The translations under genes and the position numbers were made by a program. Under the pieces are notes generated by a model that made no database searches, was not told the origin of the DNA, and was given only the letters and a program-made list of their open reading frames with translations. From the NCBI GenBank assembly GCA_964627505.1, contig CAZVKB010000060.1, positions 1-15,776 of the forward strand: DNA of 15,776 bases, written 5' to 3'. Source of the DNA: JACJWR01 sp964627505. Its GTDB lineage: Bacteria > Actinomycetota > Actinomycetes > S36-B12 > UBA10799. Below, piece by piece: positions 1 through 6,752 of the stretch (the first letter of the stretch is position 1; each line of letters starts with the position of its first letter).

Positions 1-118
1 CCGGCATTGCCCAGACCGTAGGTCACAAGCCCGATGGCAGCGCCGCCGATGCGAACCAGGACATTGTCCCCCTCTTTTTGACAGGCTGGCGACCCGAGCA
101 GCACGGAGCGATCAAGGC
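1..118 (-). other. Open frame running off the left edge, possibly the displaced C-terminal part of the preceding minus-strand gene
   Basis: On the minus strand one frame stays open from about 121 to base 1. It reads LGLDRSVLLGSPACQKEG, then DNVLVRIGGAAIGLVTYGL and onward to the edge. It lies one frame away from the membrane protein that stops at 119-121. A single extra G in the short G-run (CCC at 123-125 on the plus strand) would join the two into ...AAAGVGLGLDRSVLLG..., a natural continuation of a membrane segment into an outside domain. Alternatively it is a new gene: a strong purine tract lies just before an ATG at 62-64, but that ATG frame stops after 13 codons (stop at 23-25). The product is not identified. 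Confidence 0.3.
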
Positions 119-499
119 CTAACCCACTCCGGCTGCTGCAACCAGCACCAATACGACAGCCACCGCCGAGCCGCCGACCGCCACCCAATGTCGCGGCGTC
201 CACGCCCACATCGGCCGCCGCTTGCGCGCGACCCACGCCACCAGCCCGGGCGGTCGCGCGACCGTACTAAGTGGCTCCCACGGCGATCCCACTGCTCCGG
301 TAGACAACCAAGGGTCCACAGAGTCCCGCGGGGATCTGCGCGTCGGTGCCGGCAGTGCGATCGGACGTTGCCCAAATGGCGGTGGCCAATGCGCAATGGC
401 CGAGATCGCTTGTTCAGGCGACGCATACCCAGCCGTCACTTGAGTTGGCCCTGGGCTGGCGCCACCAGCGTGCAAGGTATTGGGGTAGTAGTCAGACAT
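119..499 (-). CDS. Proline-rich protein with one C-terminal membrane segment, probably frame-interrupted
   Basis: The product is 126 residues and its function is not recognised. Residues 1-90 are rich in Pro, Gly and Ser and probably unstructured (MSDYYPNTLHAGGASPG at the N-terminus). A basic patch (VARKRRPMW) follows, then a hydrophobic run, HWVAVGGSAVAVVLVLVAAA, that ends at the stop. By the positive-inside rule the long N-terminal part should be cytoplasmic. The start at 499 is preferred because GGGTGA lies just upstream; the open frame extends further upstream but would run into the oppositely oriented oxidoreductase gene. The protein stops right at the end of the membrane helix, and another frame stays open beyond it, so this may be the 5' part of a larger gene broken by one base. 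It is divergent from the FAD oxidoreductase, with 77 bp between starts. Confidence 0.5.
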   Translation of the reverse strand: MSDYYPNTLHAGGASPGPTQVTAGYASPEQAISAIAHWPPPFGQRPIALPAPTRRSPRDSVDPWLSTGAVGSPWEPLSTVARPPGLVAWVARKRRPMWAWTPRHWVAVGGSAVAVVLVLVAAAGVG

Positions 500-540
500 G
501 TCACCCACTGTGCACCACACCCCGGTTCGGACGACTTCAG

Positions 541-549
541 TTATCCACA
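541..549 (+). promoter_or_regulatory. Isolated perfect DnaA-box 9-mer TTATCCACA
   Basis: TTATCCACA matches the consensus TTATNCACA exactly. It lies in the 77-bp divergent intergenic region, about 15 bp upstream of the putative -10 of the oxidoreductase gene, roughly where a -35 element would be. It is a single copy, with no cluster around it, so it does not mark an origin. It may be a DnaA or other regulator site, or chance. Confidence 0.25.
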
Positions 550-564
550 GGCTGGATGCGGTAA

Positions 565-570
565 TAGGGT
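565..570 (+). promoter_or_regulatory. Putative -10 element TAGGGT, leaderless
   Basis: TAGGGT fits the actinobacterial TANNNT -10 motif. Six bases separate it from the ATG at 577, which places the expected transcription start at or next to the start codon. No Shine-Dalgarno sequence is present. The same geometry recurs in front of several other genes in this window. No clear -35 is visible. Confidence 0.6.
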
Positions 571-576
571 GGCCGC

Positions 577-1845
577 ATGGCGATCCCCGGCGCACTTTCC
601 GATCTGCCCGCTTCCGCCGACATTGTGGTCGTCGGGGCCGGTTTAGCTGGGTTGGCGGCGGCGATCCACCTGCATGAAGCCGGTTTTGGGGTCGTCGTCC
701 TAGAGGCCAGCGACGGTGTTGGCGGTCGAGTCCGCACCGATGTGGTCGACGGCTTCCGCCTGGACCGCGGATTTCAGCTGTACAACCCGGCCTACCCCGA
801 GGGTCGGGTGATGTTTGACCACGCTGCTGCGGATCTGCGTGGTTTTGCCCGCGGCGCCCGAGTGGTACTGGATCAGCGGGTGGTGACGGTGGCCGATCCG
901 CGGACCCACCCAGGAGCAATCCGCGGCGCATTCGCGGCTGAGCTGGGTGGGCCATTCGGTCTGGCCCGCTTGGCGTGGTACGCGCTGGGTTGTGCTCGCG
1001 CTAATCCGCGAGCGGTGGAATCCCGCGCCGACGCGGCCATCGGGGATACGCTGCGAGCCGCCGGTGTACCGCCGAACACCATGGATCACCTGGTCCGCCC
1101 GTTCTTCTCCGGGGTGTTTCTGGAACCGGATCTGGCCACCTCTCGGCGTTTCGCCGACCTGGTGTTGCGGTCGTTCGTGCGGGGAACGCCAGCTGTGCCC
1201 GCCATGGGCATGGGGGTGCTGCCCAGACAGCTCGCGGCGCGACTGCCGACAGTGCACATGTTCGCACGGGTGCTGAGCGTCAACGGGACCAGCGTTGAAT
1301 CGGCCCGAGGGACCGTGCAAGCGCGCGCGGTTGTGGTCGCGACGGATGCCGCAAGTGTCAGCGCCCTGATCCCTGGGCTCGCGATTCCTGCTAGCAACGG
1401 CTGTACGACGTGGTATCACGTCCCCGCCCAAACTCCGTCGGAGTTGGCTGACGGTCGCGCAATCCTCACCCTCGACGGCGAACAGCGCGGTCCGCTGATC
1501 AACTCCGCAGTCATGTCGCATGCGGCCCCCTCTTATTCACCGCCGGGGAAATCGCTTGTGTCTAGCACCGCATTGGGTTCACTGCGGGACACGAGCGAGT
1601 CCGACGTGCGCGCACATCTCGCGCGGTTGTACGGCGTCGACACCGCCAAGTGGGAATGCCTTGACGTATATGACATTCCCGATGCGCTTCCGGCGATGCT
1701 TCCGCCGCTACAGACCCGCCGACCGGTGTCGCTCGGTGATGGCTTGTTCATCGCCGGTGATCACCGCGACACTGCAAGTATCCAAGGCGCACTGGTCAGT
1801 GGACGGCGGGCAGCCACCGCTGTGCGGGCGTTCCTTGATGGTTAG
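577..1845 (+). CDS. FAD-dependent amine-oxidase/phytoene-desaturase-type oxidoreductase
   Basis: The product is 422 residues. It opens with a Rossmann dinucleotide-binding motif, VVGAGLAGLAAAIHL (G20, G22, G25), an acidic residue closing the second strand (E43) that should contact the FAD ribose, and the GGR signature at 49-51 typical of the flavin monoamine oxidase, protoporphyrinogen oxidase and phytoene desaturase superfamily. The C-terminus has the second FAD-contacting motif, GLFIAGDHRDTASIQGAL, followed by a helix (SGRRAATAVRAFL). There is no signal peptide or membrane helix, so it should be cytosolic or peripheral. The substrate cannot be told: no haem or carotenoid genes are adjacent, and it appears to be a single transcription unit. 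The start at 577 is set by the TAGGGT -10 six bases upstream. The family call is secure; the specific reaction is unknown. Confidence 0.9.
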   Translation: MAIPGALSDLPASADIVVVGAGLAGLAAAIHLHEAGFGVVVLEASDGVGGRVRTDVVDGFRLDRGFQLYNPAYPEGRVMFDHAAADLRGFARGARVVLDQRVVTVADPRTHPGAIRGAFAAELGGPFGLARLAWYALGCARANPRAVESRADAAIGDTLRAAGVPPNTMDHLVRPFFSGVFLEPDLATSRRFADLVLRSFVRGTPAVPAMGMGVLPRQLAARLPTVHMFARVLSVNGTSVESARGTVQARAVVVATDAASVSALIPGLAIPASNGCTTWYHVPAQTPSELADGRAILTLDGEQRGPLINSAVMSHAAPSYSPPGKSLVSSTALGSLRDTSESDVRAHLARLYGVDTAKWECLDVYDIPDALPAMLPPLQTRRPVSLGDGLFIAGDHRDTASIQGALVSGRRAATAVRAFLDG

Positions 1846-1871
1846 GAATCGCACTACAACAATGAACGTGC

Positions 1872-1905
1872 TGTCGGTCCGATAAAGGCCAGGAGCGACC
1901 GAACA
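1872..1905. other. Weak inverted repeat between oxidoreductase and toxin-antitoxin genes
   Basis: TCGGTC (1874-1879) and GACCGA (1897-1902) are perfect 6-base arms with a 17-base loop. They lie between the oxidoreductase stop and the antitoxin promoter. There is no U-tract, so it is a poor intrinsic terminator; it could be chance. Nothing else was recognised in the 112-base gap except the antitoxin promoter. Confidence 0.2.
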
Positions 1906-1942
1906 TCGTGTGCTCTCTTAACTACCGGCTCGCATCCCTATT

Positions 1943-1958
1943 CGGTACCATCACGGTA
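1943..1958 (+). promoter_or_regulatory. Leaderless -10 (TACCAT) with tandem CGGTA repeats, putative toxin-antitoxin autoregulatory operator
   Basis: TACCAT at 1946-1951 is a TANNNT -10 with six bases before the antitoxin ATG at 1958. CGGTA occurs at 1943-1947 and again at 1954-1958, 11 bp apart and therefore on the same DNA face. The first copy overlaps the -10 and the second overlaps the start codon. TACC/GGTA also forms a short inverted repeat over the same bases. Ribbon-helix-helix antitoxins commonly bind short repeated sites spaced about one helical turn apart, so this is a reasonable operator candidate. The promoter is seen; operator function is inferred. Confidence 0.45.
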
Positions 1959-2191
1959 TGAGTCACCAGATCGCTATCCGCGTCCCGGACGATCTCCTCG
2001 CCTTCGTCGACGACCTCGTCCAGCAAGGTTCCATCACCAGTCGCGCGTCGTTTGCGCGCGCGGCGATGGAGCGCGAACGTCGTCGACTGCTTGCGGAAGC
2101 GGACATTGACATTCTCACGATGGACCCTCCAAACGACGACCTCAACAGCATCACCCGCGCGGTGAGCGGAACTCCTCTGGACATTGTGTGA
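1958..2191 (+). CDS. Ribbon-helix-helix antitoxin of a MazEF-type pair
   Basis: The product is 77 residues. Residues 1-10 (MSHQIAIRVP) form the expected DNA-binding beta strand, followed by DDLLAFVDDLVQQG and SRASFARAAMERERRRLL, the two helices of a ribbon-helix-helix domain. The acidic, less structured tail (from about residue 48, ending GTPLDIV) is the expected toxin-binding part. Known role: it neutralises the MazF RNase and represses its own operon. Its stop overlaps the toxin start by four bases (GTGA, 2188-2191), which indicates translational coupling. The start is set by a leaderless -10. Confidence 0.85.
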   Translation: MSHQIAIRVPDDLLAFVDDLVQQGSITSRASFARAAMERERRRLLAEADIDILTMDPPNDDLNSITRAVSGTPLDIV

Positions 2192-2487
2192 GACCAATCC
2201 ACCTCGCTCTCCTGGATAAGCACAGACCAGTCTTGGTGCTCACGCGCGACACCGTTCGCCCATACCTCACTAATGTCACCGTGGCGCCGATCACCACCAC
2301 CATCAGAGGCCTCAGCACCGAACTTTCGGTGGGACCCGGCAACGGCCTCAAGCAACCGTGCGTGGTGAGTCTGGACAACGTGCAGACGATTCCCGTGGGC
2401 AATCTTGGTCGGCGCATCGGATGGCTGCTGCCATCGCAGGAACACGATCTGACTCTCACACTCCAGATCGCCTTCGACCTCGCCTAG
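2188..2487 (+). CDS. MazF/PemK-family toxin, sequence-specific endoribonuclease
   Basis: The product is 99 residues and starts at GTG inside the antitoxin stop. The opening MRPIHLALLDKHRPVLVLTRD and the following TVAPITTTIRGLSTEL are characteristic of the MazF/PemK fold. By position, R13 and T36 correspond to the Arg and Thr catalytic residues of characterised MazF enzymes (R25 and T48 in Bacillus subtilis MazF). Later blocks CVVSLDNVQTIPVGNLGRRIG also fit the family. Length is normal and no residues look missing, so it is likely intact and active. Known role: mRNA or tRNA cleavage when the antitoxin is degraded. The cut sequence cannot be predicted from this window. Confidence 0.88.
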   Translation: MRPIHLALLDKHRPVLVLTRDTVRPYLTNVTVAPITTTIRGLSTELSVGPGNGLKQPCVVSLDNVQTIPVGNLGRRIGWLLPSQEHDLTLTLQIAFDLA

Positions 2488-2491
2488 AAGT

Positions 2492-2520
2492 GTGGGTCAG
2501 CAATCACGATCTGATCCCAC
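2492..2520 (+). terminator. Stem-loop just after the toxin gene
   Basis: GTGGGTCAG (2492-2500) pairs with CTGATCCCAC (2511-2520), giving a nine-pair stem with one bulged T and a 10-base loop. It begins five bases after the toxin stop. No U-tract follows, so it may be a weak or Rho-assisted terminator, or an RNA-stabilising hairpin. It ends 27 bases before the -10 of the next gene. Confidence 0.4.
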
Positions 2521-2547
2521 GAATCCCGGACGCCGCACGTCGGGGGG

Positions 2548-2553
2548 TAGCGT
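2548..2553 (+). promoter_or_regulatory. Putative -10 element TAGCGT, leaderless
   Basis: TAGCGT (TANNNT) stands six bases before the ATG at 2560. The only purine-rich tract (GGGGGG at 2542-2547) lies upstream of the -10, so it is not a ribosome binding site of this transcript. This supports leaderless initiation and the chosen start. Confidence 0.55.
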
Positions 2554-2559
2554 CGAGTC

Positions 2560-3804
2560 ATGACCGATTCGCGCGAACTCGACGTTGTCGTCTACGGCGC
2601 CTCCGGATTTGTTGGCCGCCTGCTCTCTGAATACCTAGCTCTGCACGCCCCGCCGGGCACCCGAATCGGGCTGGCCGGACGCTCCGAGGCCAAACTGGCC
2701 GCTGTCCGCGATGGGCTTCCCGAGGTGGCACGCGATTGGCCGCTGCTGGTGGCCGACGCCAACGACGCCGAGGCCCTCAACCGTCTTGCCCGCTCGGCGA
2801 CGGCGGTCGCTACCACTGTGGGTCCTTACGCCAAGTACGGGATGGGCATGGTCGCCGCCTGCGCAGCCAACGGCACGCACTACGCCGACCTCACTGGCGA
2901 AGTCGTCTTTGTGCGCCGCTGCGCGGACGAGTTCGATGCCGAAGCTCGACGAACTGGGGCGCGCATCGTCAACTCCTGCGGCTTCGACTCCATCCCTTCG
3001 GACCTCGGAGTGCATGAGACGTACCTCACGGCACGTGGGCTCGGCGCCGGGGGCTTGGGCAACACCAGGCTCGTCGTCACCGGGATGAGGGGCGGCTTTA
3101 GCGGCGGCACCATCGACTCCATGCGAAACCAGATGGACGAGGCGTCCAAAGACCCCTCCATTGGGCGACTCGTGAGCGATCCCTACGCACTGAGCCCGGA
3201 CCGCTCCGCCGACCCCTCGGGCGCTCAGGCCGCCCGGGACAAGGACGAATTCGGCGTCGGCCGCGACTCTGCGCTCGGGGTGTGGACGGGTCCGTTCGTC
3301 ATGGCCACCTACAACACCCGCATTGTGCGGCGCTCCAACGCGTTACTGGACCACGCCTACGGCCCGGACTTCCACTACCAGGAGGTCACCGGATTCGGTT
3401 CTAGTCCGCTCGGTCCGGTACTGGCAGCCGGCATGGCCGCCGGGATGGCGGGTCTCGTCGCCGGGATGCGCTTCGGTCCAAGCCGGGCGCTACTCGATCG
3501 CGTCCTGCCCGCCCCCGGTGAAGGCCCCGGGGAAGAGGCACGACGCAACGGGTACTTCCGGATGGAGATCCACACCACCACGGATTCCGGGCAGGAGTTG
3601 CGCACTCGAGTCGCTGCTCAGGGCGATCCCGGCTACGCCGCAACTGCCGTGATGCTCGGCCAGAGTGTGTTATGCCTCGCGCTGGACAACGGTCAGTTGC
3701 CCGATCGCACCGGGGTGCTGACACCCGCGGTCGCGATGGGCCGAACCTTGGCCGACCGCCTGCGGGACGCCGACTTCACGATCGAAACGCGCATGCGCGG
3801 CTGA
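2560..3804 (+). CDS. Saccharopine-dehydrogenase-like NAD(P)-binding protein, trans-enoyl-reductase type
   Basis: The product is 414 residues, close to the 418-419 of the mycobacterial Rv2953 and Rv2449c proteins that it resembles. The N-terminus has a Rossmann motif, VVVYGASGFVGRLL (G13, G16, G19), followed by GLAGRSEAKL. Family-typical blocks are TTVGPYAKYG, HYADLTGEVVFVRR and INSCGFDSIPSDLG-like text (here IVNSCGFDSIPSDLG). Rv2953 acts as a trans-acting enoyl reductase for a polyketide synthase. No polyketide or lipid gene is nearby here, so the acyl substrate is unknown. A glycine/methionine-rich hydrophobic stretch (AAGMAAGMAGLVAGM) in the C-terminal half may form a membrane-associated helix. 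The gene is convergent with the DyP gene, 112 bases away; no convincing terminator is seen in that gap. Confidence 0.85.
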   Translation: MTDSRELDVVVYGASGFVGRLLSEYLALHAPPGTRIGLAGRSEAKLAAVRDGLPEVARDWPLLVADANDAEALNRLARSATAVATTVGPYAKYGMGMVAACAANGTHYADLTGEVVFVRRCADEFDAEARRTGARIVNSCGFDSIPSDLGVHETYLTARGLGAGGLGNTRLVVTGMRGGFSGGTIDSMRNQMDEASKDPSIGRLVSDPYALSPDRSADPSGAQAARDKDEFGVGRDSALGVWTGPFVMATYNTRIVRRSNALLDHAYGPDFHYQEVTGFGSSPLGPVLAAGMAAGMAGLVAGMRFGPSRALLDRVLPAPGEGPGEEARRNGYFRMEIHTTTDSGQELRTRVAAQGDPGYAATAVMLGQSVLCLALDNGQLPDRTGVLTPAVAMGRTLADRLRDADFTIETRMRG

Positions 3805-3916
3805 CTGCTCCCCACGGAAACCGGCTAGGCCGCACACAGTTCGGCGTTGGTCCCTGGCATGTCGGTCAGTCCGCTGATCGTGAGTCCATGAATTTTCGAG
3901 GTCCACCACTTTTGGG

Positions 3917-4951
3917 TCAACCACCGAGCAGCGACCCGATTCCCAATGAGGAGGCCCGGGGCGCAGCAGCACCTGCGGAATTTGCACCGGCAGATGCCTG
4001 ACCTGCCTCGAGTTCGCCGTCCTCATCGTCCTCGTCATCTGCCAGCCCACCGAACACTGCGGTGAGATCGCTCATGGCCGGTACGAAATACCAGGAACCA
4101 CTGGTCGGTGTCGAAAAGTCGATCAGGGCATCGTGCAGACCGTCCCCGGCCTGGCCGAACATCCGCCGCAGCATCTCGTTGAGCCGAGCAGTCTCACACG
4201 TGGCGCCGATGAACATGGTCCCGGCGACGTCGATATCCGCGAATGGCGTGTTACGGCGGTAGATGTGCAATTCCTCGCCCTCGGCGTCCGTCACGGTGTT
4301 ACGGCTCACATGCGAGGTTGCGGGCATCTGCGCCGGCGGCAACTGCACCGAGTCTGGCTTTGTGCGGCCAAACACCCGCTCCTGCGCGGCCACCGGCAAA
4401 GCTTCAAAAGCCGCCAAATTGTGCACCCAGCGCTGCACAAACACCGCGCTTCCGCCTGCCCCAGGCTGTCCTGCGGGCACCAAGGCCACTTCTAGAGCCT
4501 CATCTGTTAGCGGGTTTTCAGTGCCGTCGATGAACCCGGTGGGATCACGGCTTTCTGGCGCCTTGTATGCCCGTTGGTGCCGCTCGAGCGTGGCGACTCC
4601 GGCAAGTGCATTTCGGGCTTTGGCTGCTGCCCGCCAGACATCCGGGTAGGCCGTGCCATTGATCCACAGCCAAATATCCGACTGTGTCACTGGCACCCCG
4701 GCGGCGTTCGCAGGACCGATACCAGTGAAATCCACAACATCAGCCGGCAATGTCCCACCCGAAAGTCGCCGCCATAAGGAAGGCCCAAATCCCCAAAGCA
4801 CGTTGGGGCCGCCCAACCACACCACAGCTCGTCGGGCTTCGGTGACAGCAGCGATCACGTCGTCGTCGCTCGCACCCGGGCGCAGATTCCATTCCGCGTG
4901 CAGATGCTCAGGTGTGGTCTCGATGAAGAGTTCGGGCTGCGGGTCGCTCAA
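3917..4951 (-). CDS. DyP-type haem peroxidase, encapsulin cargo
   Basis: The product is 344 residues. The DyP signature GFIDGTENP is at 139-147, with D142 the catalytic Asp. H214 (ATSHVSRN) is the likely proximal haem ligand and the RR at 232-233 (YRRNTPF) contains the likely distal Arg. The fold ends near 300. An acidic, Ala/Gly-rich linker (DDEDDEDGELEAG) follows, then SLGIGSLLGG, which matches the encapsulin cargo-loading peptide. Known role: DyP peroxidases oxidise dyes, haem compounds and other substrates with hydrogen peroxide, here inside a protein shell. The start is TTG at 4949-4951, overlapping the encapsulin stop (TTGA, 4948-4951); this indicates translational coupling. The frame begins MSDPQPELFIE, normal for the family. 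There is no Tat or Sec signal, as expected for packaged cargo. Confidence 0.95.
   Translation of the reverse strand: MSDPQPELFIETTPEHLHAEWNLRPGASDDDVIAAVTEARRAVVWLGGPNVLWGFGPSLWRRLSGGTLPADVVDFTGIGPANAAGVPVTQSDIWLWINGTAYPDVWRAAAKARNALAGVATLERHQRAYKAPESRDPTGFIDGTENPLTDEALEVALVPAGQPGAGGSAVFVQRWVHNLAAFEALPVAAQERVFGRTKPDSVQLPPAQMPATSHVSRNTVTDAEGEELHIYRRNTPFADIDVAGTMFIGATCETARLNEMLRRMFGQAGDGLHDALIDFSTPTSGSWYFVPAMSDLTAVFGGLADDEDDEDGELEAGQASAGANSAGAAAPRASSLGIGSLLGG
3920..3949 (-). other. Encapsulin cargo-loading peptide coding segment
   Basis: This segment encodes residues 335-344, SLGIGSLLGG, at the extreme C-terminus of the DyP protein. It matches the known family 1 targeting pattern L-x-I-G-S-L and is separated from the enzyme fold by a flexible linker of about 35 residues. 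The gene next door is the shell, which strongly supports the call. Confidence 0.9.
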
Positions 4952-5742
4952 CGATCAGCCGATCCTGTGATCCGCACGGCCGCCTCTGGGGTGTTCACCA
5001 CCACCGTCGCGCTCTCTTGCAGATACAGCCGCACTTCCTCACTGCTGTGGCTGTCGTAGCCGATCGACCAGTCCTGCCCCGACTCGATCGCGAAATCTCC
5101 ACCTCGTTGACTCACGAGCAGCGCTCCAGTCATGCTCGGCGCCCACACCACTGGGCCGTCAATCAAAAGGTCGAGGTGTGACATCACCGGATAGCCGCGG
5201 TCGGATCCCGCCACCAGGTCCACCCAGACATCATCCCCGACCGCCAGCGCGTGCGGTCCGGCAACGCTGGCTGAGCGCAACACCTCGACAGCCTCAGCCA
5301 CGGCGGAAATCAGGCCGGCCCCGAGGTCAACCGCTGGGTGGCTGCTGCAACTTGCGATGCCGACGATGCCCGCGCCCTCGTTGCCATCGAACACCAACGA
5401 GTCTTCGGCCTTCGCTGCCGCCACTGCCGCCGCAATCACCGCAGCGGTATCGAAGTCCGAAGCCCCCCGATCCACAGCGTCGATCTCCGAACGGCGCATG
5501 GTGAAGTCCACACGCAGCTCCACCACTCGGATGACCTCCCGCGTGCTGACGGTGACGTCACCTGTCTGCACTGTCCCTACGCGTCCGCGCGGCACGCTCG
5601 AGAACGACCAATCGTCGTGACCGGTGAAGTCGATCAACCGCCGAGCTGCGAGTCGCTGCTTCAGCACGCGAGTGGCTTCAGCGTTGATTTCAGCCCACGC
5701 AGCGGTGGAGATCGGGGCCAATTCAGTGCGTAGATGGTCCAT
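4948..5742 (-). CDS. Family 1 encapsulin shell protein (linocin M18-like)
   Basis: The product is 264 residues, the usual length for a family 1 encapsulin with the HK97 phage capsid fold. Recognisable blocks are the N-terminal helix LRTELAPISTAAWAEINAEA, which contacts cargo peptide on the shell interior, then RVDFTMRRSEIDAVDRGASD, HALAVGDDVWVDL and the C-terminal GQDWSIGYDSHSSEEVRLYL-type block. Many copies assemble into an icosahedral nanocompartment. An AAGGGG ribosome binding site lies six bases before the ATG at 5742. It is the first gene of a two-gene operon with DyP. A possible -10, TAGCAT, is on the minus strand at 5809-5814, which would give a leader of about 60 bases. No ferritin-like or other second cargo gene is present in the window. 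Confidence 0.95.
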   Translation of the reverse strand: MDHLRTELAPISTAAWAEINAEATRVLKQRLAARRLIDFTGHDDWSFSSVPRGRVGTVQTGDVTVSTREVIRVVELRVDFTMRRSEIDAVDRGASDFDTAAVIAAAVAAAKAEDSLVFDGNEGAGIVGIASCSSHPAVDLGAGLISAVAEAVEVLRSASVAGPHALAVGDDVWVDLVAGSDRGYPVMSHLDLLIDGPVVWAPSMTGALLVSQRGGDFAIESGQDWSIGYDSHSSEEVRLYLQESATVVVNTPEAAVRITGSADR

Positions 5743-5792
5743 AGTGACCCCTTACAGGTGAGTGACGTCTGCTACTGATTGCGGCGAGGTGC

Positions 5793-5821
5793 AGCGCCGA
5801 TGCTCCTCATGCTAGCGCCGA
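5793..5821. repeat. Two AGCGCCGA direct repeats exactly 21 bp apart in the encapsulin/amidotransferase divergent region
   Basis: AGCGCCGA is at 5793-5800 and 5814-5821, and ATGCT occurs twice between them. The spacing is two helical turns. The second copy touches the candidate encapsulin -10 (5809-5814, minus). This may be a regulator site for one or both divergent genes; with short repeats in GC-rich DNA, chance cannot be excluded. Confidence 0.3.
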
Positions 5822-5891
5822 AGGGCTGCTAAGGCTGCGGCGTCTGGTGGACAATGGAATGTCTTGAGAACCCAAGTGAGAGGACTGCCCC

Positions 5892-6752
5892 ATGTGTCGG
5901 CTGTTTGGACTCAATGCAGGCCAGACCGAAGTCCAAGCGAAGTATTGGTTGGTGACGGCGGCCGACAGCATGGCCAAGCAGAGCTTGCGTAACACCAGCG
6001 GGGCGGGAATCGGCTGGTTCGACAACAGTCCGATGCCGCATGTGGTGAAGCATCCTGGACCTGCGAAAGCTGACACGGAGCTGACGCACACCGCCGAGGA
6101 CGTGAACGCGAATACGATCATGACCCACGTGCGGGCGGCAACTGCCGGTTCGGAAAGCCTGGCCAACACCCACCCCTTCCTGGTCGATGGCCTGCTGATC
6201 GCGCACAATGGCGGTTTTGGCGAACTCGCGAAAGTAGATGCCCACCTCGGGGCTGAAGCTGGGCAAATCCGGGGGCAGACCGATTCCGAGCGCTACGCCC
6301 ACCTCATTGCAAAGGAAACTCGTGCGCGCGACGGGGATGTGGCCGGCGGTATCGTGGCCGCGGCCGAATGGCTCAGCCGGAATGTACCGATGTATTCGCT
6401 CAATGTCGTGGTGATTGCCAACGGCCGAATGTGGGCATTGCGCTACCCAGATGAACGCTCCCTGCACTTCGCCCGACGCGTGTTGAAAGCATCTGGTGAC
6501 GACTCCCCCGACTTCACCTGGGGCGGTAGTTCCGCCGTGGCGCGCCACCAGATCGTGGCGTCCGGCGAGACTCCTGTGGTGGTGGTCGCCTCAGAACGCA
6601 TCGACCGGTCCGAGGACTGGTTGATGATGCAGTCCGGCGAGCTGATTAGCATCGATGAATCGCTCACGATCACTTCGTCGTTGGCGCTGCGGCGCGCACC
6701 GGCGCATCTGGTGAAACTGGAGGAACACGACCCGAATCGAGAGGGCTTCTAG
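5892..6752 (+). CDS. Class II glutamine amidotransferase (YafJ/EgtC-like)
   Basis: The product is 286 residues. It begins MCRLFGL, so Cys2 becomes the N-terminal nucleophile after Met removal; this fixes the start. Further N-terminal-nucleophile amidotransferase motifs are GIGWFD, TIMTHVRAATAG and LIAHNGGFGEL, the last two forming the glutamine pocket. Known chemistry: hydrolysis of glutamine or a gamma-glutamyl amide bond. The family includes EgtC of ergothioneine synthesis and the uncharacterised YafJ. No other egt genes are next to it, so the ergothioneine role is not supported here and the substrate is unknown. A GAGAGGA ribosome binding site lies nine bases before the ATG. The stop interlocks with that of the convergent hydrolase gene. 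Confidence 0.88.
   Translation: MCRLFGLNAGQTEVQAKYWLVTAADSMAKQSLRNTSGAGIGWFDNSPMPHVVKHPGPAKADTELTHTAEDVNANTIMTHVRAATAGSESLANTHPFLVDGLLIAHNGGFGELAKVDAHLGAEAGQIRGQTDSERYAHLIAKETRARDGDVAGGIVAAAEWLSRNVPMYSLNVVVIANGRMWALRYPDERSLHFARRVLKASGDDSPDFTWGGSSAVARHQIVASGETPVVVVASERIDRSEDWLMMQSGELISIDESLTITSSLALRRAPAHLVKLEEHDPNREGF

Noticed and set aside
541..549. Replication origin
   Set aside because: There is one perfect DnaA box only, no cluster, no AT-rich unwinding region, and no dnaA or dnaN nearby.
500..955. Upstream extension of the 119-499 minus-strand reading frame to 278 residues
   Set aside because: It runs antisense through the start of the FAD oxidoreductase gene and has Arg/Pro-rich shadow composition; the start at 499 has a ribosome binding site.
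700..1521. Long minus-strand frame of 273 residues antisense to the FAD oxidoreductase
   Set aside because: No family features, composition typical of the antisense of a high-GC gene, and the plus-strand product is clearly recognised.
3805..3916. Bidirectional terminator between the enoyl-reductase-like and DyP genes
   Set aside because: Only short imperfect inverted matches with no U-tract were found in this gap.
5892..6752. Ergothioneine biosynthesis gene egtC
   Set aside because: The fold matches, but egtA, egtB, egtD and egtE are not adjacent, so the name is not supported.
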